Source: Pusillimonas noertemannii
GTDB lineage: Bacteria; Pseudomonadota; Gammaproteobacteria; Burkholderiales; Burkholderiaceae_B
Direction: 5' to 3'
NCBI RefSeq assembly: GCF_003096595.1
Contig: NZ_QEKO01000010.1
Coordinates: 1 to 64,000, forward strand
DNA: 64,000 nucleotides
Shown here: one piece after another, positions 9,232-18,332 of the stretch
Numbering within the stretch: the first letter of the stretch is position 1
Layout of the letters: each line of letters opens with the position of its first letter
Notes under the pieces: generated by a model
What the model was told of the DNA's origin: nothing
What the model saw: only the letters and a program-made list of their open reading frames with translations
The model's database searches: none
Position numbers and translations under genes: made by a program

Positions 9232-9882
9232 TTATGCTTGCGGCCCGCCGGCCAGCCACGGATGGCGCGCCAGGCGTTCGGCCTCGAAGGCCCGGATCTT
9301 GTCGGACTTCTGCAAGGTGGTGGCGATTTCGTCCAGGCCATTGAGCAGGCTGTGCTTGCGGAAAGGCTCGACCTCGAAGGCGATTTCCCGGCCTTCGGGC
9401 GTAACCACGACCTGGCGCGGCAGATCGATGTCGAGCGTATAGCCCACATTGGCGTAAAGCTCTTCGAACAGGCGCGAGACTTCGTCTTCGGGCAGCACGA
9501 TGGGCAACAGGCCGTTCTTGAAGCTGTTGTTGAAGAAGATGTCGGCATACGACGGCGCGATGACGGCCCGGAAACCGTACTGGTCAAGCGCCCACGGCGC
9601 ATGCTCGCGGCTCGAGCCGCAGCCGAAGTTCTTGCGCGTAAGCAGAATCGATGCGCCCTGATAGCGCGGCTTGTTCAGGGAAAACTCCGGATTCAACGGC
9701 CGCTTGGAGTTGTCCATGCCCGGCTCGCCATGATCGAGGTAGCGCAGCTCGTCGAACAGGTTGGGGCCGAACCCCGTGCGCTTGATCGACTTGAGGAACT
9801 GCTTGGGAATGATCAGGTCGGTGTCGACGTTCTCGCGGTCGAGCGGGGCCACAAGGCCCTTATGAGTGGTGAATGCTTGCAT
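9232..9882 (-). CDS. leuD: 3-isopropylmalate dehydratase small subunit
   Basis: LeuD is the swivelling small subunit of the isopropylmalate isomerase that works with LeuC. At 216 residues it is of normal length. The family motifs [11 protein letters not shown] and [14 protein letters not shown] are visible. It starts 9 bases after leuC ends, which is typical of coupled leuCD pairs. Some Bordetella relatives carry a small entericidin-like gene between leuC and leuD; none fits in this gap. Confidence 0.98.
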   Translation of the reverse strand: MQAFTTHKGLVAPLDRENVDTDLIIPKQFLKSIKRTGFGPNLFDELRYLDHGEPGMDNSKRPLNPEFSLNKPRYQGASILLTRKNFGCGSSREHAPWALDQYGFRAVIAPSYADIFFNNSFKNGLLPIVLPEDEVSRLFEELYANVGYTLDIDLPRQVVVTPEGREIAFEVEPFRKHSLLNGLDEIATTLQKSDKIRAFEAERLARHPWLAGGPQA

Positions 9883-9891
9883 GAGGCTTTC

Positions 9892-11295
9892 CTATCGAAA
9901 ATTCCGTACGTCGACGAAGTGGCCGGCGACAGCCGCCGCGGCCGCCATGGCGGGGCTGACGAGATGGGTGCGGCCGCCCTGCCCCTGGCGTCCCTCGAAG
10001 TTGCGGTTCGAGGTCGAGGCGCAGCGTTCGCCCGGCTCGAGGCGGTCGGCGTTCATGGCAAGGCACATTGAACAGCCCGGCTCGCGCCATTCAAAGCCGG
10101 CTTCCAGGAAGACCTTGTCCAGGCCCTCTTGCTCGGCCTGCTTCTTGACCAGGCCCGAGCCCGGCACGATCATCGCCTGCTTGACGTTGCCGGCCACCTT
10201 CTTGCCGCGCACCACTTCGGCCGCGGCGCGAAGATCTTCGATGCGCGAATTGGTGCACGAGCCGATGAAGACCTTGTCGACATGGATTTCAGTCATGGGC
10301 GTGTTGGCCTCGAGCCCCATGTACTGCAGGGCGCGCTCCATGCCGGCACGCCGGACTTCGTCCTTCTCGCCGGCCGGATCGGGCACTTGCGCATCCACCG
10401 ACAGCACCATTTCGGGCGAGGTGCCCCAGCTGACCTGCGGCGTGATCTCGGCGGCGTCAAGCTCGATGACGCGATCGAAATGCGCGCCTTCGTCGCTATG
10501 CAGCGTCTTCCAGTACTCTACGGCCTGGTCCCACATTTCACCGGTGGGCGCATAGGGCCGGCCGCGGAAATACTCGATGGTCTTGTCGTCGACGGCCACC
10601 ATGCCCGAACGGGCGCCGCCCTCGATGGCCATATTGCAAACGGTCATGCGTCCTTCGACGGACAGCTCTTGCACGGCCGAGCCGCCGAACTCGATGGCAT
10701 AGCCCGTGCCGCCCGCCGTGCCGATCTTGCCGATGACGAACAGGACGAGATCCTTGGCCGTACAGCCGAAAGGCAGCTTGCCATCGACTTTGATCAGCAT
10801 GTTTTTGCTCTTTTTCATGAGCAAGGTCTGCGTGGCCAACACGTGCTCGACCTCAGAGGTGCCGATGCCGAAGGCCAATGCGCCCACGGCACCGTGGGTG
10901 CTGGTGTGCGAGTCGCCACAGACGACCGTCATGCCGGGCAAAGTGGCGCCCTGTTCGGGGCCGATGACGTGCACGATGCCCTGCCGGACGTCGTTCATGC
11001 GAAATTCGGTAATGCCGAAGGTGTCGCAGTTTTCGTCCAGGGTGTCGACCTGCAAACGCGATATGGGGTCTTGTATGCCTTCGCTGCGGGCGGTGGTGGG
11101 CACGTTGTGGTCGGCCACCGCCAGGTTGGCGCTGATGCGCCAGGGGTTGCGCCCAGCCAGGGTAAGCCCCTCGAAGGCCTGCGGGCTGGTCACTTCGTGG
11201 ACCAGGTGGCGGTCGATGTACAAAAGACAGGTGCCGTCGGGATCTTGATCGACGACGTGGGCGTCCCACAATTTGTCGTAAAGGGTCTTGGCCAT
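9892..11295 (-). CDS. leuC: 3-isopropylmalate dehydratase large subunit
   Basis: LeuC carries the [4Fe-4S] cluster that isomerises 2- to 3-isopropylmalate. From ATG 11295 ([15 protein letters not shown]) it is 467 residues, the usual size; the frame stays open further upstream but without family similarity. Cluster ligands are in [13 protein letters not shown] and [31 protein letters not shown] is the aconitase signature. It is the first gene of the leuCDB-asd-fimV-truA-trpF run and has its own promoter upstream. Confidence 0.98.
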   Translation of the reverse strand: MAKTLYDKLWDAHVVDQDPDGTCLLYIDRHLVHEVTSPQAFEGLTLAGRNPWRISANLAVADHNVPTTARSEGIQDPISRLQVDTLDENCDTFGITEFRMNDVRQGIVHVIGPEQGATLPGMTVVCGDSHTSTHGAVGALAFGIGTSEVEHVLATQTLLMKKSKNMLIKVDGKLPFGCTAKDLVLFVIGKIGTAGGTGYAIEFGGSAVQELSVEGRMTVCNMAIEGGARSGMVAVDDKTIEYFRGRPYAPTGEMWDQAVEYWKTLHSDEGAHFDRVIELDAAEITPQVSWGTSPEMVLSVDAQVPDPAGEKDEVRRAGMERALQYMGLEANTPMTEIHVDKVFIGSCTNSRIEDLRAAAEVVRGKKVAGNVKQAMIVPGSGLVKKQAEQEGLDKVFLEAGFEWREPGCSMCLAMNADRLEPGERCASTSNRNFEGRQGQGGRTHLVSPAMAAAAAVAGHFVDVRNFR

Positions 11296-11355
11296 GGGGT
11301 GCTCTCGGGTAAAGGTGAAGGGGTTCCCCCACATTCTGAACGGGGTATGAAAGGT

Positions 11356-11383
11356 ATTATGACAGCATCTCAACCTAGTACAA
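11356..11383 (-). promoter_or_regulatory. Putative promoter of the leuC operon
   Basis: On the minus strand TTGTAC (11383-11378) and CATAAT (11361-11356) are 16 bases apart, about 60 bases before the leuC ATG. No leader peptide with a Leu run and no T-box-like structure is evident between them and leuC. Confidence 0.5.
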
Positions 11384-11464
11384 GAAGAGCAAATATACTA
11401 GTACTATGAGTGATATCCTGGCATTGAGGGGTATACATATTGCACAGTATCTACGCTTTGATTC

Positions 11465-11660
11465 TGGTGCATTGGCCTGTTGCCGTTCCTGCACTTTCTC
11501 ATGAATGCAAAGATGTGTGTTCTTGCTTCGTTCTCGTGCTTTCTCTTGCCTGCGAAAATATCGGTTCTTGGCCCATTTCTACGTTGTGTATGGGCCGTGA
11601 CGGCGTTTGTTCTTGCTCCTTCCTTCTGCCTCTTGGTTGTGACGGTGTTTGTTCTAAACC
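11465..11660 (-). repeat. Degenerate ~44-bp tandem repeat (about 5 units), tail of composite repeat copy 1
   Basis: Read on the minus strand, units of about 43-45 bases recur, each with a core like AGGAACGG followed by AAGAACAnAC and often CCGTCAC. In an open minus-strand frame this appears as a 14-15-residue periodicity (QTPSQPRG..., QTPSRPIH..., PIFSQARE...). Units diverge strongly and are not separated by unique spacers. I see no ribosome site or family match, so I do not call a gene. A related, more decayed array lies at 36541-36690 in the other copy. Confidence 0.6.
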
Positions 11661-11849
11661 CGTTCCTGCGCTGCGGGGTATGTCTGTTCCGGTCGACGCC
11701 GGTCGGCCCTCCGGGCCCGCCTGTCCGCATCCTCCGGGCCTTCGCCCTCCGTTCTGCGGCGCCTGGCTCGACCGCCAACGCCCGGCCCAGCCACACCCCA
11801 CATCACAGGAACTGCATTGGGGAGGATAAACGGCCCTCTTGCGAGGCAT
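11656..11849 (-). repeat. Composite repeat copy 1: conserved ~195-bp module
   Basis: This block is closely similar to the reverse complement of 36357-36551, running from CCTCGCAAGAGG through CCAATGCAGTTCCTG and GAGCCAGGCGCCGCAGAACG to GCAGGAACGGGTTT. Differences cluster in a short stretch around 11690-11715. Both copies are open in the same frame (sharing APQNGGRRPGGCGQAGP), but base differences and context give no clear sign of coding. Confidence 0.8.
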
Positions 11850-12107
11850 GGGCCGGGAGGCGGCTGTTGAACCCGAATGCGATGGATTGGCCAAGTCAAC
11901 AATGACTATTCAGAGCACGACTCATCGCTGCAGCTATGGTGTTTACTGGGTAAAGTTGCTTGCTTGATGTCGCCATGTTCACAGAGTGGAAGCTCACCGG
12001 CGCGATGGCATAAATGCCAAGCACTCCGTAGCAATGCCGCACACCTGCCGCAAGAAACATGTAGCGCGACAACCCAAGAAACTCCGTCCCAAATCAAGAT
12101 TCTGTGA
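11850..12107. other. Segment unique to composite repeat copy 1
   Basis: About 250 bases separate the module from the palindrome in copy 1. In copy 2 these parts are nearly adjacent, about 30 bases apart. The segment is less GC-rich than its surroundings. No gene, tRNA or convincing promoter is visible. It may be an insertion into copy 1 or a deletion from copy 2. Confidence 0.5.
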
Positions 12108-12330
12108 GGCGTGATGGGGGGCAGTATTTTGGGCGACGTTGAGCAAGCCGAGCGCCCCTCCATTTTTGGGGATGCAAGCCCGCGCCTGTATGAGCGGCAC
12201 GCATGGCGGACCACTGGTCCGCCGCCGATTTCGCGGGCGCCCCAAAAATGGAGGGGCGGGAGGGAAGCCGGCAAAGCCGGCCGCAGCTCTCCGGCGCCCA
12301 AAATAGTGCCCCGCAGCACGCCGGCTCAAG
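12108..12330 (-). repeat. Composite repeat copy 1: nested palindromic element
   Basis: The outer arms 12118-12135 and 12295-12312 pair at 17 of 18 positions. The inner arms 12152-12171 and 12240-12259 pair at 19 of 20. A central perfect hairpin, GGCGGACCA-C-TGGTCCGCC, sits at 12205-12223. A conserved asymmetric segment (CCGGAGAGCT...GCCGGCTTTGCCGGC on the minus strand) sets its orientation. The counterpart at 36104-36345 has the same architecture with compensatory arm changes. Confidence 0.8.
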
Positions 12331-12442
12331 GACTCAAAGAACGAGACTCAAAGAGCAACCTACTTCCCCGCAGCTTCCCAATTCAAGAGTCGAAACAACG
12401 GGCATTCTTGCATTGATGAAGGCCATTCATCAACGAAGGCCA

Positions 12443-13276
12443 TCACTTCTTCGCGCTCTGGTACAAAGGCATCACCTGCTCCGCGATCTTCGTCAGATCG
12501 GCCGTACGCGTTGCCGCCGACGGGTGGGTCGACAGGAATTCGGGAGGCGCATTGCCCGCGCTAAGCGAGCCCATCTTCTGCCAGAGCGTCACCGCCGCCC
12601 GCGGATCGTAGCCCGCGCGCGCCGCAAGCTCCACGCCCATGCGATCGGCCTCGGTTTCGTGCGTGCGGCTGTTCGGCAGCGTGAACATCACCTCGGTCAG
12701 CTTGCCGCCCAGGTCGGACGTGGCCGAGCTGCCTGTAAGCGCCGACAGCACCGACAAGCCCACATCCGTCGCCATCTGTTGCGACACCTGTTCACGCGAA
12801 TGTTCACGCAAGGCATGAGCCATCTCGTGACCAATGACCGCTGCCAGTTCATCATCGGTGGGCTTGAGCTGCTTGATCATGCCGCTGTATACAGCGATTT
12901 TTCCGCCGGGCATGCACCAGGCGTTGACCTCGTCGGAATTCAATACGTGGACTTCCCAGTTCCATTGCGCCGCATCCGGGCGGAAGACGCCGACCTGTGC
13001 GATAAGGCGCTGCGCAATGGCCTTTACACGGGCCGTCTGCTTGGCGTCGACATCCAGGGCGCCCTGGGCCTTTGCCTGCGAGACGATGCTCGCATATTGC
13101 TTTTGCGCTTCCTGGACCAGCGCCTGCTCGGAAACCAGGCTGGACATGTATTGCTTGCGATCGACCCCGACCGTACCCGAGTCGGTGGTCTGCACCGCCG
13201 CGCAGCCGGCAAGCAGGGCCGCGCCCGTGACGGCGGCAATGGCGCTTCCTCGTTTCAAGAACCAGATCGTCTTCAT
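12443..13276 (-). CDS. M48-family metalloprotease lipoprotein (LoiP/YcaL-like)
   Basis: This 277-residue protein has a lipoprotein signal with lipobox LLAGC (Cys25). The Zn motif HEMAH is at 151-155, with the downstream Glu ligand in HETEADRMG near 208-210. The family (YggG/LoiP, YcaL, BepA-like without TPRs) degrades or quality-controls envelope proteins on the periplasmic side. The catalytic residues are intact. It lies downstream of aroC on the same strand, 99 bases away, and next to the composite repeat. Confidence 0.92.
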   Translation of the reverse strand: MKTIWFLKRGSAIAAVTGAALLAGCAAVQTTDSGTVGVDRKQYMSSLVSEQALVQEAQKQYASIVSQAKAQGALDVDAKQTARVKAIAQRLIAQVGVFRPDAAQWNWEVHVLNSDEVNAWCMPGGKIAVYSGMIKQLKPTDDELAAVIGHEMAHALREHSREQVSQQMATDVGLSVLSALTGSSATSDLGGKLTEVMFTLPNSRTHETEADRMGVELAARAGYDPRAAVTLWQKMGSLSAGNAPPEFLSTHPSAATRTADLTKIAEQVMPLYQSAKK

Positions 13277-13375
13277 GGTGAACTCCGTTTCTGAAGGTTG
13301 GCGCCGGCAAGGCGGCGAACAGATCGAGCAGTGGTTTCAGGCCATGCCCGGCGGCCGGACGTGGCCCGCGGCGCG

Positions 13376-14437
13376 TCAGGCTCCTTTCAGGGCACGCTGG
13401 CGCAAGGCGTGGTCCATCAGCACGATGGCCAGAAGGGATTCGGCGATGGGTGTGGCGCGTATGCCCACGCAAGGGTCGTGCCTTCCCAGCGTTTGAACCT
13501 GGACCGGATTGCCCTGCCGATCGACCGAGCGCCTTTCGATGCGTATGCTGGAAGTGGGTTTGATGGCCAGCGACACCGTAATGGGCTGGCTGGACGAGAT
13601 GCCCCCCAGCACGCCGCCCGCGTTATTGCTGGCAAAGCCTTCGGGAGTGATCTCGTCGCCATGCTCGGAGCCTCGCTGGGCGATGCTTTCAAAGCCTGCC
13701 CCCATGGACACCCCCTTGACCGCGTTCAGGCCCATCATGGCGTGGGCGATGTCCGCGTCGAGCCGGTCGTACAAAGGTTCGCCCCACCCCGCCGGCACTC
13801 CTTCGGCCACGACCTCGATGCGGGCCCCGATGGAGTCGCCGTCGCGGCGCAGTTGATCCATATATTCTTCAAGCTGGGCCACGATGCCCGCATTGGGTGC
13901 GTAGAAAGGGTTGTTGCCCACCTCGTCCCAGCTTTCGAACGGAATGTGAATGGGCCCCAGCTGGCTCATGTAGCCGCGCACCCGCACGCCGTACTGCCGC
14001 GCCAGCCACTTCTTGGCAATGGCGCCGCCGGCTACCGTGGGCGCCGTAAGGCGCGCCGACGAACGGCCGCCGCCGCGCGGGTCGCGCACGCCGTACTTGT
14101 TCCAGTAGGTATAGTCGGCATGGCCCGGGCGGAAGGTGTCTTCGATATTGCTGTAGTCTTTGCTGCGCGCGTCGGTGTTGCGGATGAGCAAGCCGATGGG
14201 CGCGCCGGTGGTCACCCCCTGGTATACCCCCGACAGAATCTCGACCTGGTCGGCCTCCTGGCGCTGGGTGACGTGCCGCGAGGTGCCCGGGCGCCGGCGA
14301 TCGAGCTCGGCCTGGATGTCGGCCTCGGTCAGCTCCATGCCGGCCGGGCAACCATCGACCACCGCCCCGATGGCCGGTCCGTGTGATTCGCCGAAATTGG
14401 TGATGCAGAAAAGCTTGCCTAGGGTATTGCCGGACAT
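13376..14437 (-). CDS. aroC: Chorismate synthase
   Basis: AroC makes chorismate from EPSP using reduced FMN, the last common step to aromatic amino acids, folate and ubiquinone. The 353-residue protein shows the signatures [18 protein letters not shown] near residue 14, [20 protein letters not shown], and GGISSSQPI later. Length and start ([20 protein letters not shown]) are standard. It starts 43 bases after selO on the same strand. Confidence 0.98.
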   Translation of the reverse strand: MSGNTLGKLFCITNFGESHGPAIGAVVDGCPAGMELTEADIQAELDRRRPGTSRHVTQRQEADQVEILSGVYQGVTTGAPIGLLIRNTDARSKDYSNIEDTFRPGHADYTYWNKYGVRDPRGGGRSSARLTAPTVAGGAIAKKWLARQYGVRVRGYMSQLGPIHIPFESWDEVGNNPFYAPNAGIVAQLEEYMDQLRRDGDSIGARIEVVAEGVPAGWGEPLYDRLDADIAHAMMGLNAVKGVSMGAGFESIAQRGSEHGDEITPEGFASNNAGGVLGGISSSQPITVSLAIKPTSSIRIERRSVDRQGNPVQVQTLGRHDPCVGIRATPIAESLLAIVLMDHALRQRALKGA

Positions 14438-14480
14438 GGTGAATAAGTTATCGAATTCTGTGGGACATCATGATATCGCA

Positions 14481-15959
14481 TCACGAAGAGCAACTGACGT
14501 GCAGCTGGCGCGCCCAGTCTGGCGCCGGGGCCGCATAGGTTTCGTATCCGGGCCGCTCGGCATAGGGTGCCCGCAGCAGCTCGAGCAGGGTGTCGATCTC
14601 GCCGGCATCGTCGTCTTCGGCGGCGCGAATGGCGATTTCGGCCAGGTGATTGCGCAGCACGTACAGGGGGTTGGCCAGGTTCATGAGCTCGATGCGTTCG
14701 CCCTGGGGCCGGTCGTCCAGTCCGATGCGGCGCACATAGCCCTGCAGCCAGGCCTGGGCCGCCTCGCGGTCTGAAAACAGGCTCAGGAAAGGCTCTGCCT
14801 CTTGCGGGGCACCGGCCAGGCGACGAAAGCTCAGCGTGAAATCGGCCTGCTGGGTATGCAGCAGCCTCCACCAGTCGTCGACCAGCGTGTCGTCGCTCTC
14901 GCGCCAGCCGCCCAAGCCGAACTTGCGCACCAGGTTGGCGTGATAAGCGTCCAGGAAGTCTTGCTCGAAATGCGCCAGTTCCGCGCGCAGGTCTTCGGGC
15001 TCGGGCCCCAGCACGGCCAGAGCGCTGGCCAGGCGATAAAGGTTCCAGTGCATGACCGAAGGCTGGGTATTCCAGGCGTAGCGGCCCTGGCTATCGGTGT
15101 GGTTGCACACGTGATTGATCTGGAAGGCATCCATGAAGCCGTAGGGACCGTAGTCGAGCGTGAGACCGATGATGGACATATTGTCGGTGTTCATCACCCC
15201 ATGACAGAAACCGGCTGTCTGCCAGTCGGCCACCAGACGAGCCGAACGCGCCACCACGGCGCGCAGAAAACGCAGCAGCACGCCATGCTCGCCTTGCGCC
15301 TGGCCGGCTTGCGCCTCGCGGCATTCGGGAAAGAAACGATCCACCACATAGTCGAGCAGGATGCGCATCTGCTCGGGATGCTGGGTCCAGTGCTCGAAGG
15401 ATCCGAAGCGCACGAAGGTGGGAGACACACGGGTGACCACGGCCGCCCTTTCGACCGTTTCACGGTATACCGGGTTGCGCGCGGTAACAAGAGCTAGGGC
15501 GCGGGTGGTGGGAATGCCCAGGCCTGCCATCGCCTCGCTGGCCAGGTACTCGCGCACCGACGACCGTATCACCGCGCGGCCATCGCCCATGCGCGAATAC
15601 GGCGTCAGGCCCGAGCCCTTCAGCTGCAGTTCGAAACTGCCTTCCGGCCCCGCGACCTCGCCCAGCAGGTGGGCCCTTCCGTCGCCCAACTGCCCGGCCC
15701 AAACGCCAAACTGATGCCCGCTATATACGGCGGCCAGCGTCCGGCCGGGCGCCAGCCCGCGAGTGCCCGCGCACACATCGAGGAATTCAGGACGCGCTAG
15801 GGCCGCCTGAGACAGCCCCAGCATGCGCGCAACCTCGGCATTGGCGTGCAGCAGGCGAGGCTGATCGAGCGGCTGGGGCTCGAGCCGGGTATAGAACTGC
15901 GGCGGCAGGCCGGAAAAAGAGTCGACCGCAGGAAGGTCGAGAATGGAATCCACGCTCAT
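14481..15959 (-). CDS. selO: Protein adenylyltransferase SelO (YdiU/UPF0061)
   Basis: SelO is a pseudokinase-fold enzyme that transfers AMP from ATP to Ser/Thr/Tyr of target proteins in redox stress. The 492-residue protein has YSGHQFGVWAGQLGDGRAHL, LKGSGLTPYSRMGDGRA and the metal/active region HGVMNTDNMSIIGLTLDYGP. It ends in SCSS, the C-terminal cysteine motif corresponding to the selenocysteine position of eukaryotic SelO. Its ATG overlaps the TGA of the DUF2069 gene as ATGA in this reading direction. Confidence 0.95.
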   Translation of the reverse strand: MSVDSILDLPAVDSFSGLPPQFYTRLEPQPLDQPRLLHANAEVARMLGLSQAALARPEFLDVCAGTRGLAPGRTLAAVYSGHQFGVWAGQLGDGRAHLLGEVAGPEGSFELQLKGSGLTPYSRMGDGRAVIRSSVREYLASEAMAGLGIPTTRALALVTARNPVYRETVERAAVVTRVSPTFVRFGSFEHWTQHPEQMRILLDYVVDRFFPECREAQAGQAQGEHGVLLRFLRAVVARSARLVADWQTAGFCHGVMNTDNMSIIGLTLDYGPYGFMDAFQINHVCNHTDSQGRYAWNTQPSVMHWNLYRLASALAVLGPEPEDLRAELAHFEQDFLDAYHANLVRKFGLGGWRESDDTLVDDWWRLLHTQQADFTLSFRRLAGAPQEAEPFLSLFSDREAAQAWLQGYVRRIGLDDRPQGERIELMNLANPLYVLRNHLAEIAIRAAEDDDAGEIDTLLELLRAPYAERPGYETYAAPAPDWARQLHVSCSS

Positions 15960-16348
15960 GAGCGCGCCCCACTAGCCCGGGCCGCGGCCTTGGCGGCGCG
16001 CTTGGCCGGCCGCACGTAGAAGATGGCGCAAAGGTAGAACACCAGCGACAGCGCCACCTCGATGCCGGCCATGGCGACCGAGGCGGGAGACGGGTCGGAC
16101 CAGGCCCGCACCACGCCTTCCATCAGATACAGCAGGATCAGCATGCAAGCCCATTGCATGGTGTACAGATTGCCCTTGAGCACGCCGCGCAAGGGCAGCA
16201 GCAGGGGCAGCACCTTCAGCACCAGCCACGACCCGCCCGGCCGCAAAGGCGCCAGCCACAGCTCCCAGACTAGGCAAAGCACGATAAGGGCCAATAGCGA
16301 AACAGACGCCCCAAGGCGCAGCGCGGGATTGAGTCGAGTCGTAGTCAT
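15956..16348 (-). CDS. DUF2069 membrane protein
   Basis: A 130-codon frame from ATG 16348 (MTTTRLNPALRLGASVSLLA) encodes a small inner-membrane protein with about four hydrophobic helices and a basic C-terminal tail (RPAKRAAKAAARASG). It matches the DUF2069 family; function unknown. Longer upstream starts would run into the divergent yihY gene and lack family similarity. Its stop overlaps the selO start, so the two are probably co-translated. Confidence 0.85.
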   Translation of the reverse strand: MTTTRLNPALRLGASVSLLALIVLCLVWELWLAPLRPGGSWLVLKVLPLLLPLRGVLKGNLYTMQWACMLILLYLMEGVVRAWSDPSPASVAMAGIEVALSLVFYLCAIFYVRPAKRAAKAAARASGARS

Positions 16349-16421
16349 ACTGGTATTATTACCCGGATTGAAGAACGAGTTGGCATCCAGAGCGGCCCGT
16401 TTGCCGTTTGCCGCACCCATC

Positions 16422-17825
16422 ATGCAAGACGAAACAGCCGGTACCGCCTCCGATCGCAAAGCCCGCCGCGTCCGTTCTCCAGACTGGCTCGACAGCGCCC
16501 GCCAGGCTGCGCTCTACGCCCTGCAGCGCGCCGGTGAAAAACGCCTCCCTCAAATTGCCGCGGGCCTGACCTACACAACTGTACTGGCCATCGTTCCCCT
16601 GCTGGCCGTGGTGCTTTCGCTGTTCACGGCCTTTCCCCTGTTCGGCGAGTTCAAGCTCGCGCTTGAAAACTTCCTGACGTCCAGCCTGATGCCGCCCTCG
16701 GTGTCCGAGAACGTCATGGGCTACCTGAACCAGTTCGCGGCCAAGGCGTCGGGCCTTACCGCGGTGGGCACCGTATTTCTGGTCGTGGTGTCCATCATGC
16801 TCATCATGACCATCGACGGCGTGCTCAACGACATCTGGAGCGTCGAACAGCGCCGCCCGCTGCGCCAGCGCATACTGGTGTACTGGGCCATTATCTCGCT
16901 TGGGCCCATACTGGCCGGGGCCAGCCTCTGGACCACCACCCTGCTTACCCAGCAATCGCTGGGGCTGGTGGGCGAGATGTCGGCCTTCATGAACTTCCTG
17001 CTGTCGGTGGTGCCGGTCATCGCCACGGGCCTGGGCTTTGCCGCGCTGTTCGTCTATGTGCCCAATCGCGAGGTGTACTGGCGCGACGCCCTGGCCGGCG
17101 GCATGGGCACGGCCGTGGTGCTGGCACTGATGAAATCGGGCTTTGCGTTGTATATCTCGCACTTCCCCTCGTACACCATTATCTACGGCGCCTTTGCCAC
17201 CCTGCCCATCTTCCTGCTGTGGATCTACCTTTCATGGCTGGCCATCTTGCTGGGCGCCACCGTGGCCGCCACCCTGCCCGCATTGCGCATGCGGCGCTGG
17301 GCCGAGCAGCGCCATTCCGGCGCAGCCATCGTCGACGTCATCAGCATAATCCGCCTGCTGCGCAGCGCCCAGGGCACGCCCTCGCCGGGCCGCAGCTCGC
17401 GCTTCCTAAGCGCCCACCTGCGCCTGCATCCCGACGAACTCAACCACATACTGAACACTCTGCACAGCCTGGGCTACGCCGTTCCAACCCAGGACAAAGA
17501 CCGCGGCTCCGACCAATGGGTGCTGGCCTGCGACCTCGAGCAGGCCAAGCTGGGGCGGCTCGTAGACCAATTGTTGATCGACCGCCACCAGCCCGCGCTG
17601 GAAAAGCTGCCCTGCCTGCTGCCCGGCATCGCCGCATCGCTGACCACCCGTCCCGAGCTGACCATCGGCGAACTGCTTGATGAAGATACGGATTGGCAAC
17701 CGTTTGTTGCCAATGAACACCAAAGCGCACAGTCGGGCACTGTTCTACCCCAAACAGAGGATATCGGGCAAAATACAAGCATAATGAAGCAGACCGAGGA
17801 GACGCATCATGTTGAAAGTCAGTGA
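16422..17825 (+). CDS. YihY/BrkB-family inner-membrane protein
   Basis: This 467-residue protein starts MQDETAGTASDRK at ATG 16422. The BrkB-type domain with six or so membrane helices begins at GLTYTTVLAIVPLLAVVLSLF. It includes the characteristic IYGAFATLPIFLLWIYLSWLAILLGA. A soluble C-terminal domain of about 180 residues has a winged-helix-like feel (FLSAHLRLHPDELNHILNTL). BrkB was first linked to serum resistance in Bordetella and was once annotated RNase BN; the true role is unknown. Its last 17 bases overlap the next gene. Confidence 0.92.
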   Translation: MQDETAGTASDRKARRVRSPDWLDSARQAALYALQRAGEKRLPQIAAGLTYTTVLAIVPLLAVVLSLFTAFPLFGEFKLALENFLTSSLMPPSVSENVMGYLNQFAAKASGLTAVGTVFLVVVSIMLIMTIDGVLNDIWSVEQRRPLRQRILVYWAIISLGPILAGASLWTTTLLTQQSLGLVGEMSAFMNFLLSVVPVIATGLGFAALFVYVPNREVYWRDALAGGMGTAVVLALMKSGFALYISHFPSYTIIYGAFATLPIFLLWIYLSWLAILLGATVAATLPALRMRRWAEQRHSGAAIVDVISIIRLLRSAQGTPSPGRSSRFLSAHLRLHPDELNHILNTLHSLGYAVPTQDKDRGSDQWVLACDLEQAKLGRLVDQLLIDRHQPALEKLPCLLPGIAASLTTRPELTIGELLDEDTDWQPFVANEHQSAQSGTVLPQTEDIGQNTSIMKQTEETHHVESQ

Positions 17826-18279
17826 GATCCTGCGCGTCAAGGGGCACACCCTATATACCGCCACCCCTGACATGCCCATTACCAAAGCGCTCGAAACCAT
17901 GAGCGAGCAAGACATCGGCTCTCTGGTCATCATGGAACACGGCGAGCTGGTGGGCATGCTTACCTTCCGCGAGATCATCCGCCATCTGCACGCCAACGGC
18001 GGCAATACGGGCACCAACACCATACGCAGCATCATGGACGACGCTCCGGTCAGCGTCACGCCCAACACCAGCGCCGAAGAAGTCCAGCGGCTCATGCTCG
18101 ACAAGCACGCGCGCTACATGCCGGTTATGGACGGCCCGGTGCTGCAGGGGGTCATCTCGTTCTATGACATGGCCCAGGCCATCGTGGCGGCCCAACAGTT
18201 CGAAAACAACATGCTCAAGGCCTATATCCGCGACTGGCCGGGCGACGGCGAGGCCCTGAAGGTCGAAGAACGCAGCTAG
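17809..18279 (+). CDS. CBS-domain protein
   Basis: This 156-residue protein consists of two CBS repeats, approximately residues 8-63 and 76-130, a module that binds adenosyl ligands such as AMP, ATP or SAM as an energy sensor. There is no attached catalytic domain. It starts inside the 3' end of the yihY-like gene (17-base overlap) with GAGGAGACGC as ribosome site, so translation is likely coupled. A terminator follows at once. Confidence 0.92.
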   Translation: MLKVSEILRVKGHTLYTATPDMPITKALETMSEQDIGSLVIMEHGELVGMLTFREIIRHLHANGGNTGTNTIRSIMDDAPVSVTPNTSAEEVQRLMLDKHARYMPVMDGPVLQGVISFYDMAQAIVAAQQFENNMLKAYIRDWPGDGEALKVEERS

Positions 18280-18298
18280 GCCTTTTATCAGGCACAGG

Positions 18299-18331
18299 GC
18301 GCCCCAAGGGCGCCTTTCTTTCTTTCTTTTA
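18299..18331 (+). terminator. Rho-independent terminator after the CBS-domain gene
   Basis: GGCGCCC (18299-18305) pairs with GGGCGCC (18309-18315) over a CAA loop and is followed by a T-rich run to 18331. Confidence 0.85.
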
Positions 18332-18332
18332 C

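Noticed and set aside
11465-11660. CRISPR array
   Set aside because: The repeats are diverged, contiguous and have no unique spacers of fixed length; no cas gene is present.
11404-12319. Several 80-137-codon open frames in the leuC upstream region as possible genes
   Set aside because: They lie in the composite repeat, overlap on both strands, have no convincing ribosome sites and no recognisable domain.
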